Below the pieces are notes generated by a model that saw only the letters and a program-made list of their open reading frames with translations, had not been told where the DNA came from and made no database searches. Both the position numbers and the translations under genes were made by a program. A DNA stretch of 64,000 bases from the NCBI GenBank assembly GCA_000720375.1, contig JOAA01000030.1, positions 40,579 through 104,578 of the forward strand, in the 5' to 3' direction. This stretch comes from Rhodococcus rhodnii. Lineage in GTDB: Bacteria; Actinomycetota; Actinomycetes; Mycobacteriales; Pseudonocardiaceae. Shown here one piece after another: positions 51,983 through 61,271 of this stretch; within the stretch, counting starts at the first letter, position 1; each line of letters starts with the position of its first letter.

Positions 51983-53775
51983 CGGGTCGGCTCCTCTTCC
52001 TGCGCAGCCCACATGGCGGCGTAACGTCCTTCGGCGGCGAGCAACTCACGGTGCGTGCCCCGCTCCGCCACGGCGCCGTCGTCGAGCACCACGATTTGGT
52101 CGGCGGCCACGACTGTCGGCAGACGGTGGGCGATCACCAGCAGCGTCCGGCCGTGGGCGAGTTCGGAGAGGGCATCCTGAACCGCGGCCTCGGACTCCGG
52201 GTCGGCGAAGGCGGTGGCCTCGTCGAGCACGAGCACGGGCGTGTCGGCAAGCAACGCCCGCGCGATGGCGATCCGCTGTGCCTCTCCGCCGGAGAGCTGG
52301 GCGTCGACGGTGGCGTAGCCGTCGGGCAGCTGCTCGACGCGGGCGTGGATCTGGGCGGCGGTGGCTGCCGCGACGACTTCGGCGTCGGTGGCGTCCGGCC
52401 GGCCGAGCCGGATGTTGTCGGCGACCGTGCCGTGCACGAGCGCGATGTCCTGCAGGACGAACCCGACCCATCGGTACAGCTCGTCAGGTGCGATGTCCCG
52501 GACGTCGACGCCGCCGATCCGGACCGCACCGGCGGTCACGTCGTGGAACCGCGGCAGCAGGGTGGCGAGTGTGGACTTCCCCGATCCGGACGGGCCGACG
52601 AGCGCTGTCACCGTGCCGGGCCGCAGGTCGAGGCTGACATCGCGGAGCACCTCGGTGACACCGTCGTAGCTGAACCGGACGCCGTCGAGCTCGACCCGGT
52701 GATCGGCGGGTCGCCGGGGGTCGGCGGCCACCGGCAGCATCGGAGTGGCGAGCAGTTCGTGCAGGCGCAGTGCGGCGGCCGCCGCACTGCGCCGGTCTTC
52801 ACCGCCGAAACTCAGTGCCGTCACCGTCGTCGGGATCACCAGCGCCACCAGCACCCCGGCCATCCCCTCCACCGGCGTGACCCAGCCCGCGTCGACGAAC
52901 CAGATCACACCGAGCAGGCTGACCAGGCCGACCACCGGTGTTGAGATCAGCATCGTGCTCACGGCCTCCAGCCGCAGCATCGGCCGTACCCAGTCGGCGA
53001 AGAACCGGCCGAACTCACCCGCCGCCCGCTGGTAGGACGCGTGCGCCCGGCGGGCCCGGCCGAACGCCTTGACCACGCCGATGCCGCTGACGAACTCCAC
53101 CACCGCCGAGCTGATCCGGCCGATCGCGGCGTTCAGATTGGCCATCTTCTCCGGGTAGCCGCGCATCATCCACGCGTACGCGGCGGCGTAGAGCGGCAGC
53201 GTGCCAACCGCGAGCAACGCCAGCCGCCAGTCCAGCCAGCACAGGTATCCCAGCCCACCGAGGGGCAGCACGACCGCCGCGGTCATCTCCACCGAGTGGT
53301 GCGCGACCAGATGATGCAGGTCGGCGATGTCGTTCTGCGCCGCCTTGCGCACCGCACCCGACGAGTTCTCGGTGAACCAGCCCAGCGGCACGCCGGACAG
53401 GCGCCGGATGATCCGCCGTCGCAGCACCGCCTGCAGATCGACGTCGGCGAAATGGGTGATCGTCAACGCCGCGCCGATCAGCAATCCGCGCACGCCGAGA
53501 CCCGCCACCACGAGCCAGGCAACCGTGATCACCGCGCCACGGTCGACCGGACCGTCCGCGAGCAGCAATTCGGCCAGCTCAGCCAAAGCGACGAACGGCA
53601 CCAGCCCGGCGAGCGCACCGATCGCGGCGAGCGCCATCGCCAGCCGGATCCGCCAGATCACCGGGCGCCGCAGGTCGCTCAGGGCCGCGGCTGCCCGGCG
53701 CGCCTCCCGCGCCGCGGGCTCAGCCTCCCGACGGCCGCCCATCACCTCGGGTTCGCGTTCCGCGACCACCGTCAT
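51979..53775 (-). CDS. ABC half-transporter, permease-ATPase (IrtA/YbtP-like)
   Basis: 598 residues from the ATG at 53775 with GGAAGGGGG upstream; the open frame runs 40 codons further but crosses the iron box. Six membrane helices, then an ATPase with Walker A GPSGSGKST (near 390), signature LSGGEAQRIAIARA, Walker B PVLVLDEATAFADPES and H-loop IAHRL. The DEATAFADPE variant is typical of the siderophore-type half-transporters. Partner of the following gene. The N-terminus has no FAD-binding SIP domain, so this is a short YbtP-like form. Confidence 0.88.
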   Translation of the reverse strand: MTVVAEREPEVMGGRREAEPAAREARRAAAALSDLRRPVIWRIRLAMALAAIGALAGLVPFVALAELAELLLADGPVDRGAVITVAWLVVAGLGVRGLLIGAALTITHFADVDLQAVLRRRIIRRLSGVPLGWFTENSSGAVRKAAQNDIADLHHLVAHHSVEMTAAVVLPLGGLGYLCWLDWRLALLAVGTLPLYAAAYAWMMRGYPEKMANLNAAIGRISSAVVEFVSGIGVVKAFGRARRAHASYQRAAGEFGRFFADWVRPMLRLEAVSTMLISTPVVGLVSLLGVIWFVDAGWVTPVEGMAGVLVALVIPTTVTALSFGGEDRRSAAAAALRLHELLATPMLPVAADPRRPADHRVELDGVRFSYDGVTEVLRDVSLDLRPGTVTALVGPSGSGKSTLATLLPRFHDVTAGAVRIGGVDVRDIAPDELYRWVGFVLQDIALVHGTVADNIRLGRPDATDAEVVAAATAAQIHARVEQLPDGYATVDAQLSGGEAQRIAIARALLADTPVLVLDEATAFADPESEAAVQDALSELAHGRTLLVIAHRLPTVVAADQIVVLDDGAVAERGTHRELLAAEGRYAAMWAAQEEEPTR

Positions 53776-53825
53776 GTCGTGCCCCCTTCCAATGCTGTGG
53801 CAGACTTTACGACAGCCTGTCGACA

Positions 53826-53844
53826 TTAGGTAAGGCTCGCCTAA
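53826..53844 (-). promoter_or_regulatory. IdeR/DtxR iron box
   Basis: TTAGGTAAGGCTCGCCTAA matches the 19-bp DtxR/IdeR consensus (TWAGGTWAGSCTWACCTWA) at 17 positions. It lies 50 bp upstream of the ABC half-transporter start, so iron-loaded IdeR should repress that operon. Confidence 0.85.
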
Positions 53845-53889
53845 ACATTCATAGTCCTGCATGACTGTCCTGGAGAGCTCGGCCTCTGT

Positions 53890-53904
53890 TGACAATGATT
53901 ATCA
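53890..53904 (+). promoter_or_regulatory. Zur-type box overlapping the promoter of the SBP operon
   Basis: TGACAATGATTATCA is a near-perfect palindrome that fits TGAxAATGATTxTCA, the actinobacterial Zur consensus. It overlaps a TTGACA (53889-53894), 50 bp before the start codon. It shares the core GATTATC with the box at 43611. Confidence 0.75.
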
Positions 53905-53953
53905 AAACCGATGAGCTGGGCGCCATTCGGTTCTCGTGTTGTGGAGGTCCTCG

Positions 53954-55513
53954 ATGGTCGTGACTCGACGTGAGCTGCTCCGCCTGGCCGGCGCCGGTGT
54001 AGGAGCCGTCGCCGGCTGGTCGCTGCTCACCGCGTGCGGGGGAGCTGCTCCCGCCGGTCCAGTACAGGGCGCTGGCACGGGTTCCCCGCGGCGTGGGGGC
54101 ACAGTGCGGTTGGCGTTCGTCGGCGGTGGCGCGACCGAGTCGCTGGATCCGCTCGCCGCGTACAGCCCAGCCGACCTGGCTCGCGGTCAGGTGGCGTTCG
54201 ACCGGCTGTTCACCGTGGCCGGCGGCAAGATCACCTCGGCACTGGCGGTGTCCGCGCAGCCGGCGCCAGACGCCCGGTCGTTCACACTGACCCTGCGCGA
54301 GGGCGTGACCTGGCACGACGGTTCACCCCTGGTCGCGCAGGACGTGGCGTTCAGCCTGTCCCAGCTGACCACGCAGGGCCGTCAGTTCGCCGCCGAGCTG
54401 CCGAGGACCATCGACATTCCCAACGTGGCGGTGACCGGCGAGCGGACCCTGCGCGTGCCGACGCTGCTCCCGGTCGGCGATCCGGCCGGGTTGCTCGCCG
54501 CGGCGTCGATGACCGTGGTGAAGAACGGAACCACGACCTTCGAGGCCGGAACACTGGTCGGTACCGGGGCCTATCGGGTGGTGGCGTTCGAGCCGGGCCG
54601 CGAGACGAGACTGGCCCGCCACGACCGTTATTGGGGCGGCGCGCCGAACGCCGACGAACTGGTGATCCTCAGCGTCGACGACGCGCAGGCGCGGGTGAAC
54701 GCCGTGCGCGGCGGGCAGGCCGACTACGCGTCGGACATCCCGTATCCGCTCGCGAAAACCGGCGCAGGCACCGACACTCTCGAGGTCCGCACCGCCGGGG
54801 AACGGCAACGGACCGGGTACGGGTTCGTGCTCAACACCACCAAACCGCTGATGGCCGACCCGCGGGTGCGTAAGGCTTTGCGACTGGCCGTGGACCGGAA
54901 AGCGTTGGTGGACGCTGTGTTCCTGGGCTACGGCGAGCCAGGCAACGACCTGTTCGGACACGGCGCGCAGTACTTCGCCGACGACATCCCAGTGCTGGGG
55001 CGTGATCTCGACCGGGCACGCGCGCTGCTCGCCGAGGCCGGTGCCAACGGAGCCACGCTGACGATCCGTAGCGCCGAGTACGAGACCGGGCTGAATTCGT
55101 CGACCCAGCTGTTCGTCGAGCAACTGCGTTCCCTCGGCCTGAACGCCGCCGCGCAGATCGTCGGGCCGGCCGAGTACTTCGACCCGGGCGGCATCGCGGC
55201 CGCGGACGCGCTCGCGTTCCCGTTGGGTCCGTTCCCGCTCAGCGTGATCTTCAACCGGTCGGCCGCCTTCCCGTCGCTGGCGTTGCGTGATCCGCAGCTG
55301 GAATCGGCGCTGGCGACCGCGGCCGCCACCCTCGACGAGGGCGAGCGGGCGCGGGCGTGGCGCACTGCCCAGGAGGTCATGGCCGACCGCGGCAACTGGA
55401 TCGTATGGGGACGCGGTGACGTCCTTTCGTTGACACGCAAGGATCTCACCGGGATCGAAGTCCGCGAGTCGGCGAAGTACCCGTACCTGGGCAAGGCCGG
55501 GTTCGCCGGGTGA
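53954..55513 (+). CDS. Tat-exported substrate-binding lipoprotein, family 5 (peptide/nickel/metallophore)
   Basis: 519 residues; ATG at 53954 follows GGAGGT by 5 nt. The leader has a twin-arginine motif (TRRELLRLAG) and lipobox LLTAC (Cys near 28). The mature protein is a family 5 solute-binding protein: SFTLTLREGVTWHDGSPLVA (near 115), then ARHDRYWGG (near 220), and DPRVRKALRLAVDRKALVD (near 305). It catches its ligand outside the cell and hands it to the two permeases encoded next. Family members bind peptides, nickel or metal-chelator complexes. The Zur-type box upstream makes a zinc chelate the best guess. Confidence 0.9.
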   Translation: MVVTRRELLRLAGAGVGAVAGWSLLTACGGAAPAGPVQGAGTGSPRRGGTVRLAFVGGGATESLDPLAAYSPADLARGQVAFDRLFTVAGGKITSALAVSAQPAPDARSFTLTLREGVTWHDGSPLVAQDVAFSLSQLTTQGRQFAAELPRTIDIPNVAVTGERTLRVPTLLPVGDPAGLLAAASMTVVKNGTTTFEAGTLVGTGAYRVVAFEPGRETRLARHDRYWGGAPNADELVILSVDDAQARVNAVRGGQADYASDIPYPLAKTGAGTDTLEVRTAGERQRTGYGFVLNTTKPLMADPRVRKALRLAVDRKALVDAVFLGYGEPGNDLFGHGAQYFADDIPVLGRDLDRARALLAEAGANGATLTIRSAEYETGLNSSTQLFVEQLRSLGLNAAAQIVGPAEYFDPGGIAAADALAFPLGPFPLSVIFNRSAAFPSLALRDPQLESALATAAATLDEGERARAWRTAQEVMADRGNWIVWGRGDVLSLTRKDLTGIEVRESAKYPYLGKAGFAG

Positions 55514-56451
55514 GAGCCGTGATCATCCGGCTCGTGACTGCCGCGGGCCTGCTCGTGGTGCTGTCGGCGGTGGTGTTCGTCGGCGTCGATCTGTTGCCGG
55601 GTGATCCGGTGACCGCCCGGTTCGGCGGGCAGGGCCCCGAGGCGGTCGCCGAGGCGAAGGCGCGGCTCGGCCTGGACCGGCCGCTGGCAGAACGCTACCA
55701 GGATTGGCTGACCGGTCTGGTGCACGGCGATCTGGGCACCTCGGCGAGCGGCCGCCCGGTCGCCGCCATGCTGTCCGACCGGCTGGGCAACTCCGTCCTG
55801 CTCGCCGGTCTCGCTGTCGCCGTGCTGGTGCCGGTTTCGTTGCTGCTCGGCGTGATCGCGGGCGTGCGCCGTGGCCGGGCGAGTGACCGGGCGGTCTCCA
55901 CCGGCATGCTGCTGCTGGCGTCCATCCCGGAGTTCGTGCTGGCCGGTGGTCTGGTGCTGGTTTTCGCGGTCGGCCTCGGCTGGTTTCCAGCCGTGTCGCT
56001 GGTGCCTGCGGGCGCCAGCCCGTTGTCGGTGCCCGAGGTGCTCGTGCTCCCGGTGGCCGGCTTGACCCTGCTCGCGGTGGGCTACACCGGCAGGCTCATC
56101 CGCGCCGCCACGGCGGCCGCGATCCGTGCACCCCACGTGGAGTTCTTGCGGCTCAACGGGATCGCGCCCGGCGTCGTGCTGCGCACGGCAGTTCTTCCCG
56201 CCGTGCTGCCGGTCGCGGTCCAGGTCTGGCTCACCTCCGGTGTCGGTCTCGTTGGTGGAGCGGTGTTGGTGGAGCGGGTGTTCGACTACCCGGGCATCGG
56301 CGACGTGCTCGTCACCGCCGTGCAGACCGGTGATCTGCCCGTCGTTCAGGCGTTGGCGATGATCCTTGGCGCTGCGATGCTCCTCGCGTTGCTCCTGGCC
56401 GACATCGCCACCCACGCCCTGACTCCGACTCTCCGGACGGCCACCCGATGA
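55510..56451 (+). CDS. ABC importer permease (DppB type)
   Basis: 313 residues, GTG start overlapping the SBP stop. Six helices. The N-terminal signature VFVGVDLLPGDPVTARFGGQ and the later HGDLGTSASGRPVAAML are DppB features, and the EAA loop is LRLNGIAPGVVLRTAVLPAV (near 215), which contacts the ATPase. It forms a heterodimer with the next gene's product. Confidence 0.92.
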   Translation: MRAVIIRLVTAAGLLVVLSAVVFVGVDLLPGDPVTARFGGQGPEAVAEAKARLGLDRPLAERYQDWLTGLVHGDLGTSASGRPVAAMLSDRLGNSVLLAGLAVAVLVPVSLLLGVIAGVRRGRASDRAVSTGMLLLASIPEFVLAGGLVLVFAVGLGWFPAVSLVPAGASPLSVPEVLVLPVAGLTLLAVGYTGRLIRAATAAAIRAPHVEFLRLNGIAPGVVLRTAVLPAVLPVAVQVWLTSGVGLVGGAVLVERVFDYPGIGDVLVTAVQTGDLPVVQALAMILGAAMLLALLLADIATHALTPTLRTATR

Positions 56452-57248
56452 CCCGGCTCGTACCGAAGGTGGCCGCCGTGGTCCTGCTGGCGATTGCCGC
56501 GATGGCGGTATTGGGGCCGGTGGTGGCGCCGCATTCCGCGACGGCGCCGGTGGGTCCGCCCTATGCGTTACCGGGTGATACCGGGCTGCTGGGCACCGAT
56601 CACCTTGGTCGGGATGTGTTGTCCCGGGTGCTGGTCGGCGCCCAGCCGGTGCTGGTGACGAGTTTGCTCGCGGCTGCCCTTGGATCGTCAGTCGGTGTGC
56701 TGATCGGGCTCGCTGCCGCGCTGGTCGGCGCACGGCGGCGATGGGCCGAGGGGGTATTGCTGCGGCCGCTCGACGCGGTCGCGGCCCTGCCTCCGTTGCT
56801 TATGCTGCTGCTTGCTGTCACCGCACAACCCGACCGGGCCGGGATTGTGCTGGCCGTCGCGGTCGCGGGCGCGCCGCTGTCCGCGCGGGTGATCCGAGCC
56901 GTAGCGGCGCCGATGGTGAGTCGTGGCCATGTCGAGGCGGCGATCGCCCGTGGCGAGAGCACCGCCTGGTTGCTCGGCCGCGAACTGCTGCCACTCGTCG
57001 CCGGGCCGGTGGCCGCCGATCTCGGGCTGCGTTTCGTGATGTCGGTGTACCTGGTGACCGCGGCCGGGTTCCTCGGCTTGACCGCCGGAGCGCCGGACTG
57101 GGGTGTGTTGATCGTGGAGGCATTGCCCGGCGCGGCGCTCCAACCGGTCGCACTGACAGCGCCCGTGGTGCTCGTCGCGCTGCTCGCGGTGAGCGTGAAC
57201 CTGTTGGCGGACAACGTGCTTCAACGGTCGCGGGCGGTGCTTGCGTGA
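56448..57248 (+). CDS. ABC importer permease (DppC type)
   Basis: 266 residues, ATGA overlap. GLLGTDHLGRDVLSRVLVGA (near 47) is the DppC signature. The EAA-like loop reads EAAIARGESTAWLLGRELLP (near 163). Five to six helices. At 266 residues it is slightly shorter than most. Partner of the DppB-type permease. Confidence 0.92.
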   Translation: MTRLVPKVAAVVLLAIAAMAVLGPVVAPHSATAPVGPPYALPGDTGLLGTDHLGRDVLSRVLVGAQPVLVTSLLAAALGSSVGVLIGLAAALVGARRRWAEGVLLRPLDAVAALPPLLMLLLAVTAQPDRAGIVLAVAVAGAPLSARVIRAVAAPMVSRGHVEAAIARGESTAWLLGRELLPLVAGPVAADLGLRFVMSVYLVTAAGFLGLTAGAPDWGVLIVEALPGAALQPVALTAPVVLVALLAVSVNLLADNVLQRSRAVLA

Positions 57249-58714
57249 GCATTGTGGACGAACTCGTGACAGTGGCGGATCTGCGACTGCACGTCGGCGG
57301 TGTGTCCGTTGTGGACGGAATCGGTTTCACTGTCCGCGCCGGAGAGTCACTAGCCCTCGTGGGTGCGTCCGGTTCCGGCAAGACAACCACCGCGCTCGCG
57401 GTACTCGGGCACCTGCGGAACGGAGTGACACACACGGGTGGCACCGTCCACGTCGCGGGCCACACGATGTTGCCCGCCAGCGGTGCCGTCAATGGTGTTG
57501 TCGGATATGTCGGTCAGGACCCTGCCAGCGTGCTGAACCCGTACCGGCGGATCTCGGCCACGCTGCGCTCCGCACTGGGGACCCGCCGCCGACAGGCTGT
57601 CGCCGACCTGCTTGAGCGGGTGGCGCTCCCCCCTGCGCTGGCTGATCGCTACTCCCACCAGCTGTCCGGTGGCCAGCAGCAGCGAGTCGCCTTGGCCGTC
57701 GCGCTGGCGCGCAACCCTCGCTTGCTGATCCTGGACGAGCCCACCAGTGCACTGGATCCCACCGCGGCAGCGGAGGTGCGACGTGAACTGCTTGCCCTGC
57801 GCGCGAACCGGGTGTCGCTGCTGTGGATCACCCACGACCTGACGGCTGTCCGTGGCGCAGTGGACCGGGTACTGGTGCTGGATGCCGGGCGTGTGGTCGA
57901 AGACGCCCCGTACGACCGGCTGATGGCACGCCCGGCCTCAACAGCCGCTGCCGCCCTGGTCGCCGCCGCCGAACCCGCCGTGCAGCAACGGCCGGCCCAT
58001 GAGAGCCCGGGTGATCCCGTACTGGAGGTTCGCGATCTTGTGGCGGGTTACCCCCGGCGACCACCCGTGCTGTCCGGTGTGTCGCTCGACTTACGTCCAG
58101 GACAGAGCCTTGCCGTGATCGGTGCGTCCGGCATCGGCAAGAGCACGTTCGCTCGTTGCCTGGCTGGCCTGCATCACCCCACGGCAGGCACCATTCGCTT
58201 GAACGGCACAGCGCTGGCTCCGGACGTCCGAGCGCGCGGCCGCGGCCAGCGGGCTGCCGTCCAGTTCGTCTCCCAGGACCCGGCTGGCGCGCTACACCCC
58301 ACCCAGGATGTCCGCACGGCCCTCGCCCGGCCGCTGCGTCTGCTCCGCGGTATCCGCGACCGGCGCGAGCAGGACGTCGAGATCGCCAGACTGCTCGCCG
58401 CCGTCCGGCTGCCAGCCGACTACACCCGCCGGCTGCCGCGCGAGCTGTCCGGCGGCGAACGCCAGCGCGTCGCGCTGGCCAGAGCACTGGCCGCCCAACC
58501 GGCGGTGCTGATCTGCGACGAGATCACCGCCGCCCTGGACACCGTCACCCAGGCGGAAATCCTCAACCTGCTCGCCGAACACTGCCGTGACACCGGATTG
58601 AGCATCGTGCTCATCACCCACAACCTCGCCGCCGCCAACCACATCGCCGACGAGATCCACGTCCTCGCCGACGGCCGGCTCGAACAATCCCGCGCAGCAC
58701 AAGGAGTGCGATGA
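57245..58714 (+). CDS. Fused double ABC ATPase (DppD-DppF in one chain)
   Basis: 489 residues from the GTG at 57245; the frame is open further up but the GTG overlaps the permease stop. The first ATPase has Walker A GASGSGKTT (near 40), signature LSGGQQQRVALAVALA and Walker B LLILDEPTSALDP. The second has GASGIGKST (near 298), LSGGERQRVALARALA and VLICDEITAALD. Both are complete, so the chain supplies both halves of the ATP motor. The second Walker B has CDEIT in place of DEPT. It drives uptake by the two permeases. Confidence 0.92.
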   Translation: MSIVDELVTVADLRLHVGGVSVVDGIGFTVRAGESLALVGASGSGKTTTALAVLGHLRNGVTHTGGTVHVAGHTMLPASGAVNGVVGYVGQDPASVLNPYRRISATLRSALGTRRRQAVADLLERVALPPALADRYSHQLSGGQQQRVALAVALARNPRLLILDEPTSALDPTAAAEVRRELLALRANRVSLLWITHDLTAVRGAVDRVLVLDAGRVVEDAPYDRLMARPASTAAAALVAAAEPAVQQRPAHESPGDPVLEVRDLVAGYPRRPPVLSGVSLDLRPGQSLAVIGASGIGKSTFARCLAGLHHPTAGTIRLNGTALAPDVRARGRGQRAAVQFVSQDPAGALHPTQDVRTALARPLRLLRGIRDRREQDVEIARLLAAVRLPADYTRRLPRELSGGERQRVALARALAAQPAVLICDEITAALDTVTQAEILNLLAEHCRDTGLSIVLITHNLAAANHIADEIHVLADGRLEQSRAAQGVR

Positions 58715-60147
58715 CACCCAACACACCGACCACTGTCCGGACGGGATGGATCGTCGTTCTCGTCGTCACAGTCCAGTTCATGGCGTCGCTCGACCTGTCC
58801 GTGGTCAACGTGGCACTGCCGGCGATCCGCGACGACCTTGGATTCACCGCCGCCGCGCTGTCCTGGGTGGTCAACGCCTACACCCTCGTATACGGCGGGT
58901 TGCTGTTGCTCGGCGGACGGCTCGGCGACATCCTTGGCCGGCGAACCGTGTTGCTCACCGGCCTGGCGTTGTTCGCGCTCGCGAGCCTCGCCGGTGGGCT
59001 GGCTCAGCAGCCGTGGCAGCTGATCGCGGCCAGAGCGGCGCAAGGACTCGGCGGGGCGATGCTCACTCCGCTGACCCTCGCATTGGTGACGGTGACGTTC
59101 CCGGAAGGCGTTGCCCGATCCCGGGCGCTCGGCGCCTGGGCAGCGTCCACCGTGCTCGGTGGCGCGATCGGCGTGGTCGCCAGTGGACTGCTGACCGCCT
59201 ACGCCGGCTGGCAATGGGTCTTCTACCTCAACATCCCGATCGCCGTACTAGCCGTCGTCGTCGGCGTTGTCCATTTGCCAGGCGGCAGGGCGGAACAACG
59301 GCCACGCCTGGATTTCTGGGGTGCGGTGCTGGCGACCACGGGTAGTGTGGCGCTCGTGCTCGGCGTGGTGCGCACCGAGGAACTCGGCTGGGGTTCGATG
59401 ACCACGCTGGCCACCTTCGCCGTCGCGCTCGTGCTGCTGGCCGGCTTCGCCGTCGCGGAGACGCGGGTGCGCCAGCCATTGATGCGACTGGACTTGTTCA
59501 CCCGGCGCCCCTTCCTGGCGGCCAACATGTTCGGCTTCCTGATCACCGCGGGCCAGCTGGCCGGGTTCTACTTCGTGTCGCTGCACGTGCAGCGAGTGCT
59601 GGACTACTCGCCGGTCACCGCGGGCGTGGCCTTCCTCCCGTTCTGCCTCGGTGCCGTGCTCGGCATGGCTTTCGCCACCAAGAACGTCGCCCGGCTCGGC
59701 GCACGCCAGATCCTCGTGGTGGGCGGCCTGCTCGGCGCGGCCGGGATCGCCTGGTTCGGCCTCGCCGGGCCCGGCGGCTCGTTCTGGGCCGAACTCCTCG
59801 GCCCATCCCTGGTGGCCAGCGTCGGGATCGGGGCGAGCTTCGTCGCGATGGGCACGGCTGCCACCACCGGAATCCCGCCCAGTGACGCGGGAATGGCCTC
59901 CGGCATGCTCAACAGCTCCCGCCTGCTCGGCGGCTCCATCGGACTCGCGGTGCTCAGCACGATCGCCACCACCGTCACCGCCAACACCGGCAATCCCCAG
60001 ACCACAAGCGCCCTCAGCGAGGGCTACTCGGCCGCCCTGCTGGTCGGTGGGGCGCTGATCGCGGTCGGCGCGCTCAGCTGCCTGACAATTCCCGCCAAGT
60101 CCACAATGGAGGCACGAGCAACGACCACCGCTAAGGAACACCGATAA
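58711..60147 (+). CDS. MFS transporter, DHA2 (14-helix) family
   Basis: 478 residues, ATGA overlap with the ATPase gene. Motif A-like GGRLGDILGRRTVLL (near 67) and the DHA2 start VVTVQFMASLDLSVVNVALP are clear, with about 14 helices. Such proteins export drugs or secondary metabolites by proton exchange. Its place in a metallophore-type import operon suggests that it secretes the apo-chelator that the ABC system later brings back with metal. That pairing is inference. Confidence 0.88.
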   Translation: MTPNTPTTVRTGWIVVLVVTVQFMASLDLSVVNVALPAIRDDLGFTAAALSWVVNAYTLVYGGLLLLGGRLGDILGRRTVLLTGLALFALASLAGGLAQQPWQLIAARAAQGLGGAMLTPLTLALVTVTFPEGVARSRALGAWAASTVLGGAIGVVASGLLTAYAGWQWVFYLNIPIAVLAVVVGVVHLPGGRAEQRPRLDFWGAVLATTGSVALVLGVVRTEELGWGSMTTLATFAVALVLLAGFAVAETRVRQPLMRLDLFTRRPFLAANMFGFLITAGQLAGFYFVSLHVQRVLDYSPVTAGVAFLPFCLGAVLGMAFATKNVARLGARQILVVGGLLGAAGIAWFGLAGPGGSFWAELLGPSLVASVGIGASFVAMGTAATTGIPPSDAGMASGMLNSSRLLGGSIGLAVLSTIATTVTANTGNPQTTSALSEGYSAALLVGGALIAVGALSCLTIPAKSTMEARATTTAKEHR

Positions 60148-60629
60148 GCCGGTAGCCACGGCCCTGCCGGTTATGTCACATGGAACGTCCGACTCATGTA
60201 TTCCGGCTGGTGTACAGCCTGTACGGCACCACCGTGATGCTGCTTTTTTGACCTGCGTCGTCAGCGCGTAGTTCTCGATCACGCCGGGCACGTTCACCAG
60301 ATTGTCGCTGATCCGGTAGCCCCGGAGTACTCCGCCTCGGCGGTGAACGAGCAGAGCGGCGGCACCTGGGACTGGCGGACCTGATACGTCGGCTCGTCGT
60401 GGCGGGTGCCAGTGACCCGGACGACGACGTTGCCGCGCTTGGGGTCGGTGTCGACGATGCGGTGGGCCCGTGTGCGCATCCGATGACCTGACCTGCCGGT
60501 AAGGGGCCTTGGAAGGCCCCTATGCGACGTCCCAGTGGTGGTTGGTGTCCCACCGCCAGCAGGCCCACACCGCGGCACCGAGACAGATGGCTCCGAACAG
60601 GACGGGGACTGAGCTTGGGTTCACGCTTG
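60148..60629. other. Intergenic region with an unidentified coding remnant
   Basis: On the minus strand 60500-60300 reads RTRAHRIVDTDPKRGNVVVR and VPPLCSFTAEAEYSG, and a shifted frame continues ISDNLVNVPGVIENYALTTQ to about 60230. It looks like the middle of a frameshifted enzyme but no family is recognised. No RNA gene or terminator is evident. Confidence 0.4.
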
Positions 60630-61109
60630 CTACTGGGCGCGAACGGTTTCACGGTCCGGGCTGCTCGCCGTGGTCGCCGACGGTGCGGTGCGGGGCCAGG
60701 TCCAGGCGTACCGCAGGATGAGGGCGAGAACGATCACTTCCAGTGCGACGCCAAGGCCGTAGAAGTACGTCCAGGACTCGCCCACCGCGTTGAATGCCGC
60801 GAAGGGGACCTGTACCGAGGCCACGATGAGGTTCGTGATGCGGTTCGCCCGGGCGGGCAGCGTCATCGACAGCACGACCATGAGGATCGGGATCGCCATG
60901 AGCGTGAGGAAGACGGTAAACAACGTCTGGCTGATGCCGAACTCGAAGACGACGCCGGCCTGGATGTCATCGATGACGCCGGGCTTGAAGAAGGCGAGAA
61001 TGTCCACGTAGGCGTACAGGAACATGAAGCTTGTCCACGCTGCGGCGAGCTTGGCTCTCACCGAGATCCGCTGCTCATCCAGTGTGGTGGCGGGTTGACG
61101 CGTTCTCAT
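60630..61109 (-). CDS. DUF6326-like four-helix membrane protein
   Basis: 159 residues from the ATG at 61109. Four hydrophobic helices are seen (near WTSFMFLYAYVDILAFF, LFTVFLTLMAIPILMVVLS, ITNLIVASVQVPFAAFNAV, YGLGVALEVIVLALILRYA). The first helix with FKPGVIDDIQAG after it is the pattern of DUF6326 proteins. Function unknown. It is divergent from the two-component pair, 163 bp apart, and may be its target, as similar proteins often lie beside NarL-type systems. The C-terminus is hydrophilic. Confidence 0.7.
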   Translation of the reverse strand: MRTRQPATTLDEQRISVRAKLAAAWTSFMFLYAYVDILAFFKPGVIDDIQAGVVFEFGISQTLFTVFLTLMAIPILMVVLSMTLPARANRITNLIVASVQVPFAAFNAVGESWTYFYGLGVALEVIVLALILRYAWTWPRTAPSATTASSPDRETVRAQ

Positions 61110-61271
61110 CGTGGGCTCCGTTGTTGTGGTGAGGACCGGTAGGCCAACGATCGCTGAGCCCGGCGGCGAGCACATCGGCGTCGAGGCCGGACCCGCCTCG
61201 GCCGTCGGGAGGAGCGGCGGCTCGTTCTTTCGATCGGTCCCCGACGCCTCGGCGGTCCCTAGGCTGGGTGG

